64,000 nucleotides of DNA, from assembly GCA_003993805.1 (NCBI GenBank), contig RSEF01000003.1, forward strand, positions 64,773,793 to 64,837,792. Reading direction: 5' to 3'. The notes under the pieces were generated by a model, which did no database searches, was not told where the DNA came from, and worked only from the letters and a program-made list of their open reading frames with translations. The position numbers and the translations under genes are program-made. Shown here in pieces: positions 26,201 through 36,308 of this stretch (within the stretch, counting starts at the first letter, position 1; every line of letters begins with the position of its first letter). Source of the stretch: Himantopus leucocephalus. Its lineage: Eukaryota; Chordata; Aves; Charadriiformes; Recurvirostridae.

Positions 26201-29200
26201 TTGGTCACAAAATGAAAGGCTGAAGAAAATATTTGCGCACAGTACTTCTCCCTTAAGTACTTGCCGCAATGTGAAGCTCATCAGTGCTTAGTGAAATAAC
26301 CCAAATCTGGTTTCTTTCCTTGTAAATGTAAGGAACAGTGTTCATTACAAGAATTGTTTTTAATGGCTCCCCTCTGGAAGAGCCGGAGTGCTTTGTCTCG
26401 CATCCTTGATGTTTCTAATAAATAAATGCATCTCTGGTGGGTGGGACAAGAAGATTAACTCTGGTAAGAGACTGCAATAACTATATTGAAGAATGGGTTT
26501 TATACCTGGGGGCTCAGTTTTGTACTGACATAAATAGGCAAAAATCTCATCGGCTGCAAAGGGCGCGCGTCTGAGTATCAGAGGTCCGAACTGACTGTGT
26601 AATTTGGAAATGAGAGTATTGCACTTCTCCCTGTAAAGCTATTTGAAGAGTAAACTATTTACTAATGATTGGAAATAGATGTTAATAAGATTTTAATAGA
26701 GTTTGAGAGTGTTGTTAGTGAAGACCTTAATGGAAATACGAGTTTTCTGGGGGGAAAAAACCTGCTGGAGAGTAAACTTACCACTTAGTAATCTGAAATG
26801 CTAGATGAGTAGTGTTTGAAAATTACTTTAAGTGACTGTGTGTGTTAGCAGCAGCTTACATTTTCTGGGGGGAGAAAGATCTCCTTGAAGATACTTGTGA
26901 AAAGCAGGTGCGTTTTTCAAATTTTAAATAGAAAAATGAAACACCTGAAAACTTAAGAATGTGCTGGAGAAGTAACCTATTTTCTGGAAGCACAGCAATA
27001 GCTTTTTTTTCTACTGATAGTTTTTTGGAAAGCAGTCTTCTACAAAATTTTCAAGCTTGCAACATGAGGTATTTGAAATATGTTCTTGGGATGGTTTTTT
27101 TAATGAGTCTTTCTGTGAATGTGGGATTAATTATTTTTTAAAAATATCTCTCTTCCAGGTACCCATAGTATTATTACTAAGATTGATTGCTTTTCACCTT
27201 CTCCTCTCTTTTTTTCTTGGCCTTAACTTGTTCCCACCTATGCATTTTATTGTGTGATACGCAACTAGTACTTACTAATCATATGTTTGGAGAAGGACTG
27301 AATTTAGTGGAAGGTCACAGCAGAAATCCCATGTTCTTGGTCTTGTCAACAGATACCTAAAAATAAAAATCTTAATTGGCAACCTATTTTTCCCCAGGCT
27401 GTGCATTTTCAAAATTATTTTCCTTTCGTCATCTACGCCAACCCTATGGTATCAAGACTGTCCTCATTATCCTCAAAGGGTCTTTCTTGTTTGTGCCTCT
27501 TTGTGCCCAGGGGTTCAGAGGAGGGACAGAGATGAGGATGGAGCCACTGCTGTGCCGATTGTGCACCAAATACTGCTTCACCGGCATCTCTCTCTGGTGG
27601 GGTATGCAAAGCAAGAAATGTTGAACCAAGTGAAGAGAAAATAAGATCTGACCTGCTCTGTCAGCTAAAGTTTTAGCGGTTGTTCTCTCCCAGCCTGAGC
27701 CTCTCTCTGTCCTAGCCCACAGAAACGTGAATTGTGGATGTGGACAAACGCAGGTGGCTTTGAAAGGGTTTGCAGTCAAGGCAGAAACTGGGGATAGGGG
27801 GTCGATTGAGTCTGGCGAGGGAAGACAAGGAAAGGCGGGTGGAGCAGGAGCAGGACCGATGTGGCAGTGGCCTGTGGTCTCACCTCCTGAGGAGCCCGAG
27901 CACTGCCGGCCGGCGCTGGGGCTGCAGCTGTGAACGGGCCTCAGGCAACATGGATTTTGAAGGAGATATTTGCAGCAGAGCAGTGAGGGTTTTGCACGAA
28001 TATTTCTTAGAAGGTTCCCCTGGTTGTTCGTGTCCTTCTTGGAGGGCTTTGATGAGAAGTGGTGTTACTGCCCACTCAAAGTTGGGAGCTGCTGTATGGA
28101 TTCATTAATGAGAGACAGACAGGTCAGGCCGGGAAGAACCTTACAAGAAAAGCAGCTTATGTTTGGTTGAGCAGAGCAGAGCAGGCCTGTGACCGGTGAT
28201 TGAAGGGTAGGGCCCAGTCTCTGAGAGTTAATGGAGTGTTTTTAATGTACAGCAAATGCTCACAGGACCCTGAAAATGGCCTTGAGTGCTCTGTGCTGAG
28301 TATCAGCTGTGCATTTCAGGGCACAGACTTCTCTTCTCTGAGACAGGACTTGGTCTGGGGAAGGTCACGAGCTGGCTTTTTTAGAAGGACAGGAGGAGCA
28401 TTTCCCGGGACGCGTGGCACAGAGCCGCGGCCTGCTGCAGAGTATCCCACCTCAGCCTGCCAGAGGCCTGCAAAGTGCACGCTTTTAACGTATTTGATCT
28501 GTTGGTTTTGTCTTTTGCGTGGTGTGCTGTGGTGGTTAAATTTCAGCTGAGGTGGGTGAGTGCGAGCAGGTTGTTCCAAAGGTGAAAGGCCACCAAAGAG
28601 CTGCCGAGCAGCTCCGCAGGGTTAAACCCAGGGACGATAAGCTGATATCTGACCTTACTCAGGCTGCAGTGTGAGTGTACGGAGTCTGTTTCTGAGGGGG
28701 ACCCGGGCTGCTGTGAGCACCTTCAGCTGCAGGAGGAGGGAAGCCTGAGCAAGGGCTGGGAAGCCCGACCTGCTTTGGCCACACTCGACAAATATGTCAG
28801 CTGCTGGGGACGCTTCTGATGCAGCTCCATGAACATCTTTCTGCAGTGATTAGTATTGGATTCACAAGCAGGTCACACACGGCACACACCTGTCAGGAGA
28901 AGTTTAAGAACTGAGGTAGCTATATGGAGAAATTGTATTTATTGGGTAACATGCACTACTAGCAGGATGTTGTTATTGCCGTTGATGCAGAAGCAAAGTA
29001 CTCCTTTATGTATTTTTTTTCCTGGGCTTTCAAATAAGGGCAGGTTAAGGAATGGTGTTGGGGTGCATATTAGCTTGGTAATTTGTTGTCATTTATTAAC
29101 TTGTACCTGGAGCAGAGAGGCAGGGCAGGTGGAAACTCATAGTCCTTCCATAAGGCTCTTTACCTTTAAAGGCAAAGTCCATATAGTTAGTATTTCTTAT

Positions 29201-29611
29201 CAGAGAATCAAGCACGTTTGGTGTGAAAGGTTTTGTGACTTGGACATACAAGGGGCTTATCTTCAGAGAGAAAGGTATGGTTTTTTTATTTAGGGGCAGC
29301 TAACAAGCATTAGTTGTCCCAAGATAAAATGTAAGGACGAAGTGCTTTTGTTTTTATTCTAGATAAACTTGCAAAGTCAGTCAAATGGGAAGGTAGGACT
29401 TAATTTACTGCGTTTACATTGTGATAAATTCACAAAGCTTGATCTTTGATATGCTTTTCTCTCGGAATAAGTGATATTTATTACTTAACCCCAAATCATG
29501 CCTTCTTTTTTAGAATATGGAGTCAAATTCAGACATAAAAGACATCTGAAGTTGTTTGTGAAATGTTAAGAACTTACTAATTTTTAATACAATGAAGAAT
29601 TTTCATATACT

Positions 29612-29760
29612 GTCATAATAGTAGAGTAGCTTAGTTTAGAAAGGACCACTGGAGATAATCTTGTCTGATCTGCCTCCCACTCAAAGTAGGACCAACTCTG
29701 AAGTTAGATCAGGTTGCTACTCATGTAATCCACATCTTCTTTCTGATACTCTGAATCTGT
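29612..29760 (-). mobile_element. Diverged CR1 LINE 3' fragment
   Basis: The stretch tagtttagaaaggaccactg, followed by gagataatcttgtctgatc and actctgaagttagatcagg, matches the reverse complement of the CR1 3' region (tail, then the segment with CTCAAAGCAGG and GAAGTTAGATCAGGTTGC). Many substitutions indicate an old copy. It points leftward and lies about 0.9 kb before the first recognised exon. The left border at the CATAATAG-type tail is clearer than the right one. Confidence 0.75.
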
Positions 29761-30625
29761 TTGTGGCTTTTGATTTGGTATATTGGACTGTAAAGATGAT
29801 ATCACTATAACCTTTACGCTTTTTAAGAGGGATTCTTTGCTAGGTCAGTGGTAATTTTTGCCAATGACTTAATGAGGTCAAGATGAGACCTAAAGGTTTC
29901 AGCTTGTTGGTTTCTTCTTTCTAGTTGCAGCTATACTTATGATGAAAGATCCTTTTTGAAAGCCTTAGCAACATACATTTGGCAGGGTGAACCAAAAACC
30001 AGTAACATCAGACTATAAAAATGGTAAGCTTTCAGTTCAAGAGGAAGCAAGATAGAAACAAATGAGTGGCCTTTATTAAACATTTGGACTCACCAGTTTA
30101 CTTCACAAACTGTAACTTCAGTAATTCTACTTTGTCCTTTCCCAAATGTAATTAAGGTCATTGGTACCAGACTAAACATTTATGAAAAATAAAAGCAGAA
30201 TAGCAAAGGAAAAAAGTAGGGGTACTGTCAAGCTATAAGAATTTACTCAGGCAGAAAGGCACTTCCGAAAAATTCTTTATGAATGGTGATGCTAGGAAGA
30301 TATCTACCATGAAGTTTGTGGAACTGACTGTTGTGAGCTGAATTAGAGGTTTGGTGTAACTAGGATTACTAGAACTTGGATTAATTGTTTTCTCTTTAAT
30401 GCAGACTCCTGTGCTGCTCTAGATTGTGAGATATGTATAGCAGAAATGTTAGATTAAAAATATACTCCAGATATTAAAAATAATTTTTAATATCTTGGTT
30501 TGCTTGTTGACAGTAGTTTTCTTTGATACTTTGGCACAATTCATTACTAAGTGCCTTCACAGATATCAATATATCCTGTATTTTAAAATGCTAACCAAGA
30601 ATTGCTTTTTGGTTTATGTTTGTAG

Positions 30626-30825
30626 CCGTCGGTCTGGCCAATATACAATGAACCATGACCATTCCAAGAAGACCCCCGATGGAGCATCATTTGACCGCTC
30701 AGGATCCCAGGACTCCTTGGATGAACTGTCTATGGATGACTACTGGAAAGAACTTGAAAACATCCATGAAACCAGAGGAAATAATCATGAGGAACGAGTA
30801 GCACTTGTAGTGAAAGAACCAGATG
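30626..30825 (+). CDS. ARHGAP18: ARHGAP18 coding exon (probably exon 2)
   Basis: Acceptor tttgtag ends at 30625 and donor gtaatg starts at 30826. The first base completes a codon begun in the previous exon, most likely Ser as in human, and the last base starts a Glu codon. It encodes about residues 39-105. It opens with RRSGQYTMN and contains SQDSLDELSMDDYWKELE, the most conserved N-terminal block of ARHGAP18. It ends VKEPD before the Glu shared with the next exon. The upstream frame is open into the intron, but that stretch is AT-rich and not conserved, so the acceptor sets the border. An in-frame ATG at 30648 with A at -3 could serve as an alternative start. Confidence 0.96.
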
Positions 30826-33138
30826 GTAATGAAATCTGTTCTTGTGAATGATCATCAGTTTGCTGATTTAGGGATTTTTCTTTAAGTCTTATTTCAAGAG
30901 ATGGCACCCACCCAACACACTTAAATCAAAAAGGAGGCCACTCTGCTGAACATCCACTTTGAAAACTCTGTTGTTTCTGATGCATATCACCAGAAACAGG
31001 TAGTGCCCTGAAAGAGAATTCTATCAGAGATAAGTAAAAGGCTGGTTTTCCTTTAAATTGTATTTGCAGAACATCAGAAAGGTGCCTGTACTTGCAAATC
31101 ACAACAATTGAAACTTTATTTGCAGTTTGCTGGTAAACTAACTTACCCTTTCACTCTTTGTGTATGTTGTTCGTTATTGTAGCTATTGTGGATAGAAACC
31201 GCACGCTTTAGAAGACAAGCCAATGATTAACCGGTTTAAGTTTAGTGAGTAACTTTCTACGCTTGTAACTATTGTGACTGTTCAGTTGTATTATTTGTGT
31301 TTCTCAGAGGCATCAATTACAGGCCACTCCTGAGGGCATGATCTTAGAAGGAGTTGGGCAATTTCTTTATTTTTCTTGTCCTATCAGACAAAAGAGGAGT
31401 AATACCCCTAATTCCATTCTTCTGTCAAAAATTAGTTTTTAACAGTGCAGTATCTGCCTCTCTCCTAGTCTTACAAGATGCCTACAGTCTCAGTAAATTA
31501 AAATGGTGAGTTTTGCATTTTGGTGTGGCTTCTCCATGAGTGAGATGTGCTCCATTAGCTTTCAAAGGGATTTGCACTTCTGCCTCTCTAGACGTTTTGA
31601 AACATCACCGCTATTTACAAGTGCTCTGAAGAAGGTAGCAACGTGGCTGCTGGAGAAAGCGGCAAGGCTGTGAGCCCATGTGCCTGGGGAGCAGGGCATC
31701 TGACGGAGCTGCGAGGCTGCCTCCAGAGCAGCAGAGCCTATTGTTGTGCAACGCATGAGCCTCTTCTCTTACCCCAGCTCACTGATGCTGCTCTGCCTTC
31801 AGGCTCTGCACTCCAAAACCCACCGTTTCTTTTTTCATTAATATATAGGCTTCTTCCCTCTAGTTACCTCTCCAGCTCGAGCTGCTGACTTTGGCATGAA
31901 GTCCAAGTGAGGCGGCTCAGTGGAGTTGATCAGCTTGAGTAGATGTTGCTGTGCCCCATACCTTGCCTAATGTGCAGCACCTTGCTTGGGTATGAGTACT
32001 CCTGAACGTGTGGGCCACTGCATCTGGCTGATGGGCCTGCCTGGGCGGAGGCTTGCTTGAGACACAGTAATGCAAAGGCAACGCAGGGGAGACATGAGAT
32101 ATACCTTCCTCACATCTGCTCTGGAGAATGGGTGTAGCCCTTCTGTCCAGCCCTAATAACAAAATCTGATTTTTGTCAGAGGCTCAGTGTTTGCCTGCAC
32201 AGCCATAGCAAAATTAGTACTTAAAATTTGTGTCTGTTTTCTGAATGCTGTTAATATCCAGGTGCCCACTTGGATATGCACTGGGCACTGTGGGAAACCA
32301 CAGTCAATAGTGAAGTCGACATGCCAGCTTTGGAGTACTTTTAGATATCTGATAAGTGGAAACGTTGCTTGAATGTTTGAGAGGGTTGCTGGTGTGCAGC
32401 ACAAGCTCGCCTGCTATGGACAGAACTTAGTGTTTTAAGGAAAGCATCATTAGAGAGATACTGATTTCAGAAGCAGAAGTTTTGCCATCGGTGACAGTAT
32501 TTAATAGCTTTCTCCTCTTTCATGTGCAGTGATCTGTCAATAAAGGATACCTTATCAGCAATAAGACTAAAGCAACAATTGTTTTGTGGGCTCTCCGCAG
32601 GCTGGAGACCATGTCATAAGAACTGATTAAAAAATAGCATTAAGGTGACTCCTGTAGCCTGGTTTGTCCTTCATTAAATTGAGCTAGTGGAGAGCTGTAG
32701 GATTAATGTATCAAGAAAAGTGGGCAGAACCGTATCAGTAAAGGAGCTAAAGAGATTGAGGATTGAACTAAAAACCAATGAAGCATTAATGATCAGAGGC
32801 TTTCAAACTTCCCCATACACATTTATATCTAGGTACATTTATAAAATGGTGTATGATTTAATAGAAGTGCTGTAGATTATAATAAAGATTACCCCATAGC
32901 AATCTGTATTGGATTAACTATTTTAAAAGCTTTGATATCATATGTTAATTCTTTTGAAGCTCTTTAGAAACATTAGCTTTTTTACAAGTCATGACAGTGT
33001 AAGTAATTGTTCCTAATTGTGGATCTGCTTAGTACTTTCCCTGTGAACTGCATTAACTATATCATGTTACTAACATCCAGTGTGCATAACAGTACTTGAA
33101 AGCCAACGTTTGTGCCTTTTTGTCTTTGCCTTGCTCAG
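30826..33138 (+). other. ARHGAP18: ARHGAP18 intron
   Basis: Intron of 2313 bp between coding exons. A slightly GC-richer patch at about 31640-31900 contains open frames on both strands but no recognisable protein. I see no repeat I can name. Confidence 0.9.
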
Positions 33139-33374
33139 AGGGAGAACTGGAAGAAGAATGGCTGAAGGAGGCAGGTCTGTCAAATCTGTTTGGTGAGAGC
33201 TCTGGTGACTCCCTGGAAAGCGTGGTGTTTCTGTCCACACTGACCCGAACCCAGAAGGCAGCGGTAGAAAAGAGAGTAGAGACTGTCACGCAAACCATGA
33301 GGAAAAAAAACAAACACCACCAGATTCCTGATGTCAGAGACATCTTCAGGGTGCAAAATGACTCAAAGGGAAAA
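33139..33374 (+). CDS. ARHGAP18: ARHGAP18 coding exon (probably exon 3)
   Basis: Acceptor ttgctcag ends at 33138 and donor gtaagt starts at 33375; the exon ends on a whole codon (Lys). It encodes about residues 105-184. The reading GELEEEWLKEAGLSNLFGES is nearly identical to human and is followed by the VVFLSTLTRTQKAAVEKRVE stretch and NKHHQIPDVRDIF. This acidic-to-helical region precedes the GAP domain by about 140 residues and has no catalytic motif. Its strong conservation suggests a binding or autoinhibitory role, which is inference. The end of the exon (VQNDSKGK) begins the variable linker. Confidence 0.97.
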
Positions 33375-34213
33375 GTAAGTTCCTGTCCATCATTTTGTTT
33401 GATTCTGGCAGAGGGAAGAGAGGGACATGTCGGGGTGGGGGTAGAGGAGAGGGTTGCACAGACACAAAAGCTATGTTTCCAGAAGATTTGTGTCTAACTT
33501 TTCACTGATTTCCACTGGAATTTTTTACTGAATTTATGGGAATAGCATTGGTCCAGATTTGACATTGCATTAAACAATTTTATGTGGAAAGAAGTATGTG
33601 TATTGTCCTTGTATTACTTAAAGGTGATTAATAAAACAACCACTCCACCATCAAAGTATTAATCTGAATTAATTTTAATGCAGATGCAAAACTCATGACA
33701 ACTATCACCCAAAGAGCTACCAAAAGCCCACTTATTGATATCTTTGGGTGCTAGTGCCCTGCAGCCATCCTGAGGGCTCTGCCGGATAGGGGGCAGTACC
33801 TCTTACTTACTGGTGCTCTTGTTTCTTTTTTTTTTAAAAAAGCAAAATAAAGGGACATCAACCCAACCTGCTGTATTTTGGCTAGGTCTTTATGCCTGTC
33901 AGCTCAGACCCCGCACTAACTTCCAGGGCCTATGCGTGTCATTAAACTGTGTGTGGGAAGTTGCTCTGACAGATCCTGAAGGGTCCCTGTCTCCTCTCAT
34001 GTGGTATGGAATGGGAGAGTTTCTCTCCCATACACAGGAAAGGGGAAGGAGATAAATGTATACTATGATTAGAATTCCTCTTCTGTGGAGAAGTGTATGT
34101 GTCGTCTTTGCTCCCCCAAAAGCAATGAGATCTTCAGCTGTAAGAAGACTGACCTGATAAAAGTGCACGGCTAGTTTACCTGACCTCAGCCCTGTCCCTT
34201 GTTCTTGCTGCTG

Positions 34214-34256
34214 CCACTGCCACTGCCACCATTCAGTGCAATGGCAGTGGCAGTGG
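34214..34256. repeat. Perfect 15-bp GC-rich inverted repeat (hairpin)
   Basis: CCACTGCCACTGCCA at 34214-34228 is the exact reverse complement of TGGCAGTGGCAGTGG at 34242-34256, with a 13-nt loop. Each arm is itself a run of 6-bp units (CCACTG on the left, CAGTGG on the right), so the arms can also pair in shifted register. It would form a stable stem in the ARHGAP18 intron RNA. Confidence 0.9.
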
Positions 34257-34954
34257 AAAGCATGGCGAACTTTGAGGGGATTTAACTTCCTCCTTCCAAC
34301 AGCTTCCTCTCCTTCAGCAACTCCTTTCAAATTCAGTAGAGGTGAAATGTAGTGGGGGGAGTTTGCAAGCTCAACTGTATTTTCTGAAGGCACAACTTCC
34401 CTTTCACTGTTCTGCTTTGCATGTGCTTGCAGAAGGGATATTAACTCCATAAAAGCTTTCTGGGATCTGATTTGGAATTGACTACACCTAAGAATTACAA
34501 GATATAATAGCAGAGCAATTTAGGTAAAATATCATATAGCTTAAAGAAGTATAATTTCCCCTTCAAGTATGTTATTTCAGTAAAGCACAAGAAATACTCA
34601 TGTTCCTGTACTTAAGCTACACATTGTAATGTTTGAAAATCATACGTCACGATGTTCAGTAGACTTCTGTGTCTCTTAAACTACATGTTTTGATATTAAT
34701 GACATCAGTGAGAAGTAATACAAACAGACAAATGATTGTAGCAATTTAAGATGTATAAAACAGAAGGTTAGAGTATTTATTAAATGTAGAAATAACTGGG
34801 GGAAAAAAAAGAATCCTTCTAAACCTGTCTTCTTGACTAAAATAAAATCGTACAAGTGTAGGCCCTCAGAGCTATACTGCATTCCTTTCTCCAAAGCAAG
34901 ATAATTATTCAGAAATCATTGCTTGTGGTTATTCATCTAATCTGTCACAGAAAG

Positions 34955-35040
34955 CCTGTATTGAAGTAGCTTCTGCAGCCTCCCTAGGTAACTTATCTCA
35001 GTGCCTTGTTACTCTCCCATAATTTGAAAGCTTTTTATGT
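34955..35040 (-). mobile_element. Very old CR1-like fragment
   Basis: The string gcagcctccctaggtaactt followed by atctcagtgccttgttactct resembles the reverse complement of the CR1 3' segment (CAGCCTCCCTGGGCAACCTG, then TTCCAGTGCCTCACCACTCT). Divergence is heavy and the borders are approximate. Confidence 0.6.
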
Positions 35041-35523
35041 AACAAAAGAGGACTGAAGCCATCGCAGCTGTATGAAGTCATTCCAGTTTAATAATAGCCT
35101 CCAAAAGTCCTGTAACCTCCTTTCACCTGGAGGAAAGCAGGAGGAAAGGTAAAACAATAGTGTTGATGTTTTGCATCAATGCTACAATTGTCTTGATGTT
35201 TCTACTATATTTCCTGCCATATTCCCAAAGAAAAGCTAGACTTTTGGTACCTTGACAGCTTCCTAGCCTGCTTCTGCTGTTCTATGAAACAGTAATAATT
35301 TTCTGGGCAGCCATGCTGTCTTCTTCCACCTCTCAAGATCCCTGATTTTAAAAAAAAGTAAATACACAGGCTTGTGTTAGTAGGAGAAATCTTTAAAACT
35401 TGATTTTTTTTTTTCCTGAGCAAGTAAGGAGTTATACAGTGCTTGAGTAAACTACAATTAAAAATGCAGAGTGCTAAATATTCATTGTTTGTCTGAGTTG
35501 CCAAAAAGTTAATAAAAATAGTA

Positions 35524-35616
35524 TGTGGGTATACCCATATATATACGGGTATAAATATACCCATACACATTTTTACTCACAAATTCTACCCATATATATA
35601 TGAGTATAGATTTTCT
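35524..35616. repeat. AT-rich palindrome cluster
   Basis: Contains the perfect 12-bp palindrome TGGGTATACCCA (35526-35537), a second inverted pair GGGTATA/TATACCC just after it, and two more copies of the acccatatatata theme (about 35533-35545 and 35588-35600). The units recur in both orientations within 95 bp. Confidence 0.75.
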
Positions 35617-36235
35617 ACATGTTCTGAAATATTTTTTTCTATAGTAGGTGTCATCCAGTCATGGAATGTGACAAATTTTGAGACTGGATAGTGCAGCATT
35701 GTAGAAAGCAGAAGATGGTTCAAATCCTTTCCTGTTTTGTTGTCTCTTTGAAGTGTCCTGGTTTTGCTGTTGGGAATCTAAGCTGTAAGCGCAGATATTA
35801 ATATCAGGCTGCCCTGCAAAAGGGATGGGATTGTTCTGTAGGGGAGGCAACCATGTAAGATTGTGCAAGAGGAAGGAATTTGGACTGAGTCAGTCAAAAT
35901 GTCTTCTCCAGATTCCCTTTCTGTATCCTTTACAGTACAAACTATGGCTTCAGGGCAAAGAATACATTTTCTTATTCTTTGCAACTCTGGAAGGTTAAGT
36001 CTTATACCCACCTATCCTTTTAGGAAGAGTGGGGAATGGACTTAATTACTTCTTTTTTAATTACCTAGATCCCCTTAGACTTTGGCGAAGGGTTTTCTAC
36101 TGAAACGCACAGGTGTGCTTCTGCATGCTCTTGAATTGAAGGAGTATGTGTTTTAATGCTGCACAGAGTCAAAGGAGTTTCTACAACCATACATTTGTTT
36201 TTTATAGGCATGCATATTTATTGTTCCTTTCTTAG

Positions 36236-36308
36236 GTCTGTGATGGAAGTGAACCCTCAACTGTGAGAACAAGTGAAAACAAAAATGAAACACAAGATGG
36301 AACAAAAG
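36236..36308 (+). CDS. ARHGAP18: ARHGAP18 coding exon (short variable linker exon)
   Basis: Acceptor ttcttag ends at 36235 and donor gtaata starts at 36309. The exon starts in phase 0 and leaves one base, G, of a Gly codon. It encodes about 24 polar residues, including SEPSTVRTSENKNETQDGTK, which align loosely with the human TESQSLRTNENKYQG segment. The match is weak, but position, phase and the shared RT-ENK core support it. The residues are Ser, Thr, Asn and Glu rich and probably disordered. The length of 73 nt is not a multiple of three, so skipping this exon would shift the frame. Confidence 0.88.

Larger units (their letters stand above)
2476..30625 (+). other. ARHGAP18: Long non-coding stretch, probably ARHGAP18 intron 1
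   Basis: No exon is supported on either strand over 28 kb. The sequence is AT-rich with mixed GC patches (about 13020-13155, 17700-17960, 27700-28800). Apart from the simple repeats, G-rich tract, small hairpin and CR1 fragment listed separately, I recognise nothing. Open frames up to about 145 codons occur, but none resembles a known protein. Confidence 0.7.
33375..36235 (+). other. ARHGAP18: ARHGAP18 intron
   Basis: Intron of 2861 bp. It contains the perfect hairpin at 34214-34256, an old CR1 fragment, the palindromic AT-rich cluster at 35524-35616 and a possible tRNA-type B box at 35717-35727, each described separately. Confidence 0.9.

Noticed and set aside
28856..29293. 145-codon open frame on the plus strand
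   Set aside because: No recognisable domain and no conserved splice borders; composition is the same as surrounding intron.
1..30625. Exons of neighbouring genes TMEM244 or LAMA2
   Set aside because: These flank ARHGAP18 in human, but no exon resembling either protein was seen on either strand.
33899..34450. 183-codon open frame on the minus strand, the second longest listed frame
   Set aside because: It crosses the intronic hairpin, which gives a low-complexity His-Cys/Trp-Gln stretch. It has no recognisable domain and lies wholly within an ARHGAP18 intron.
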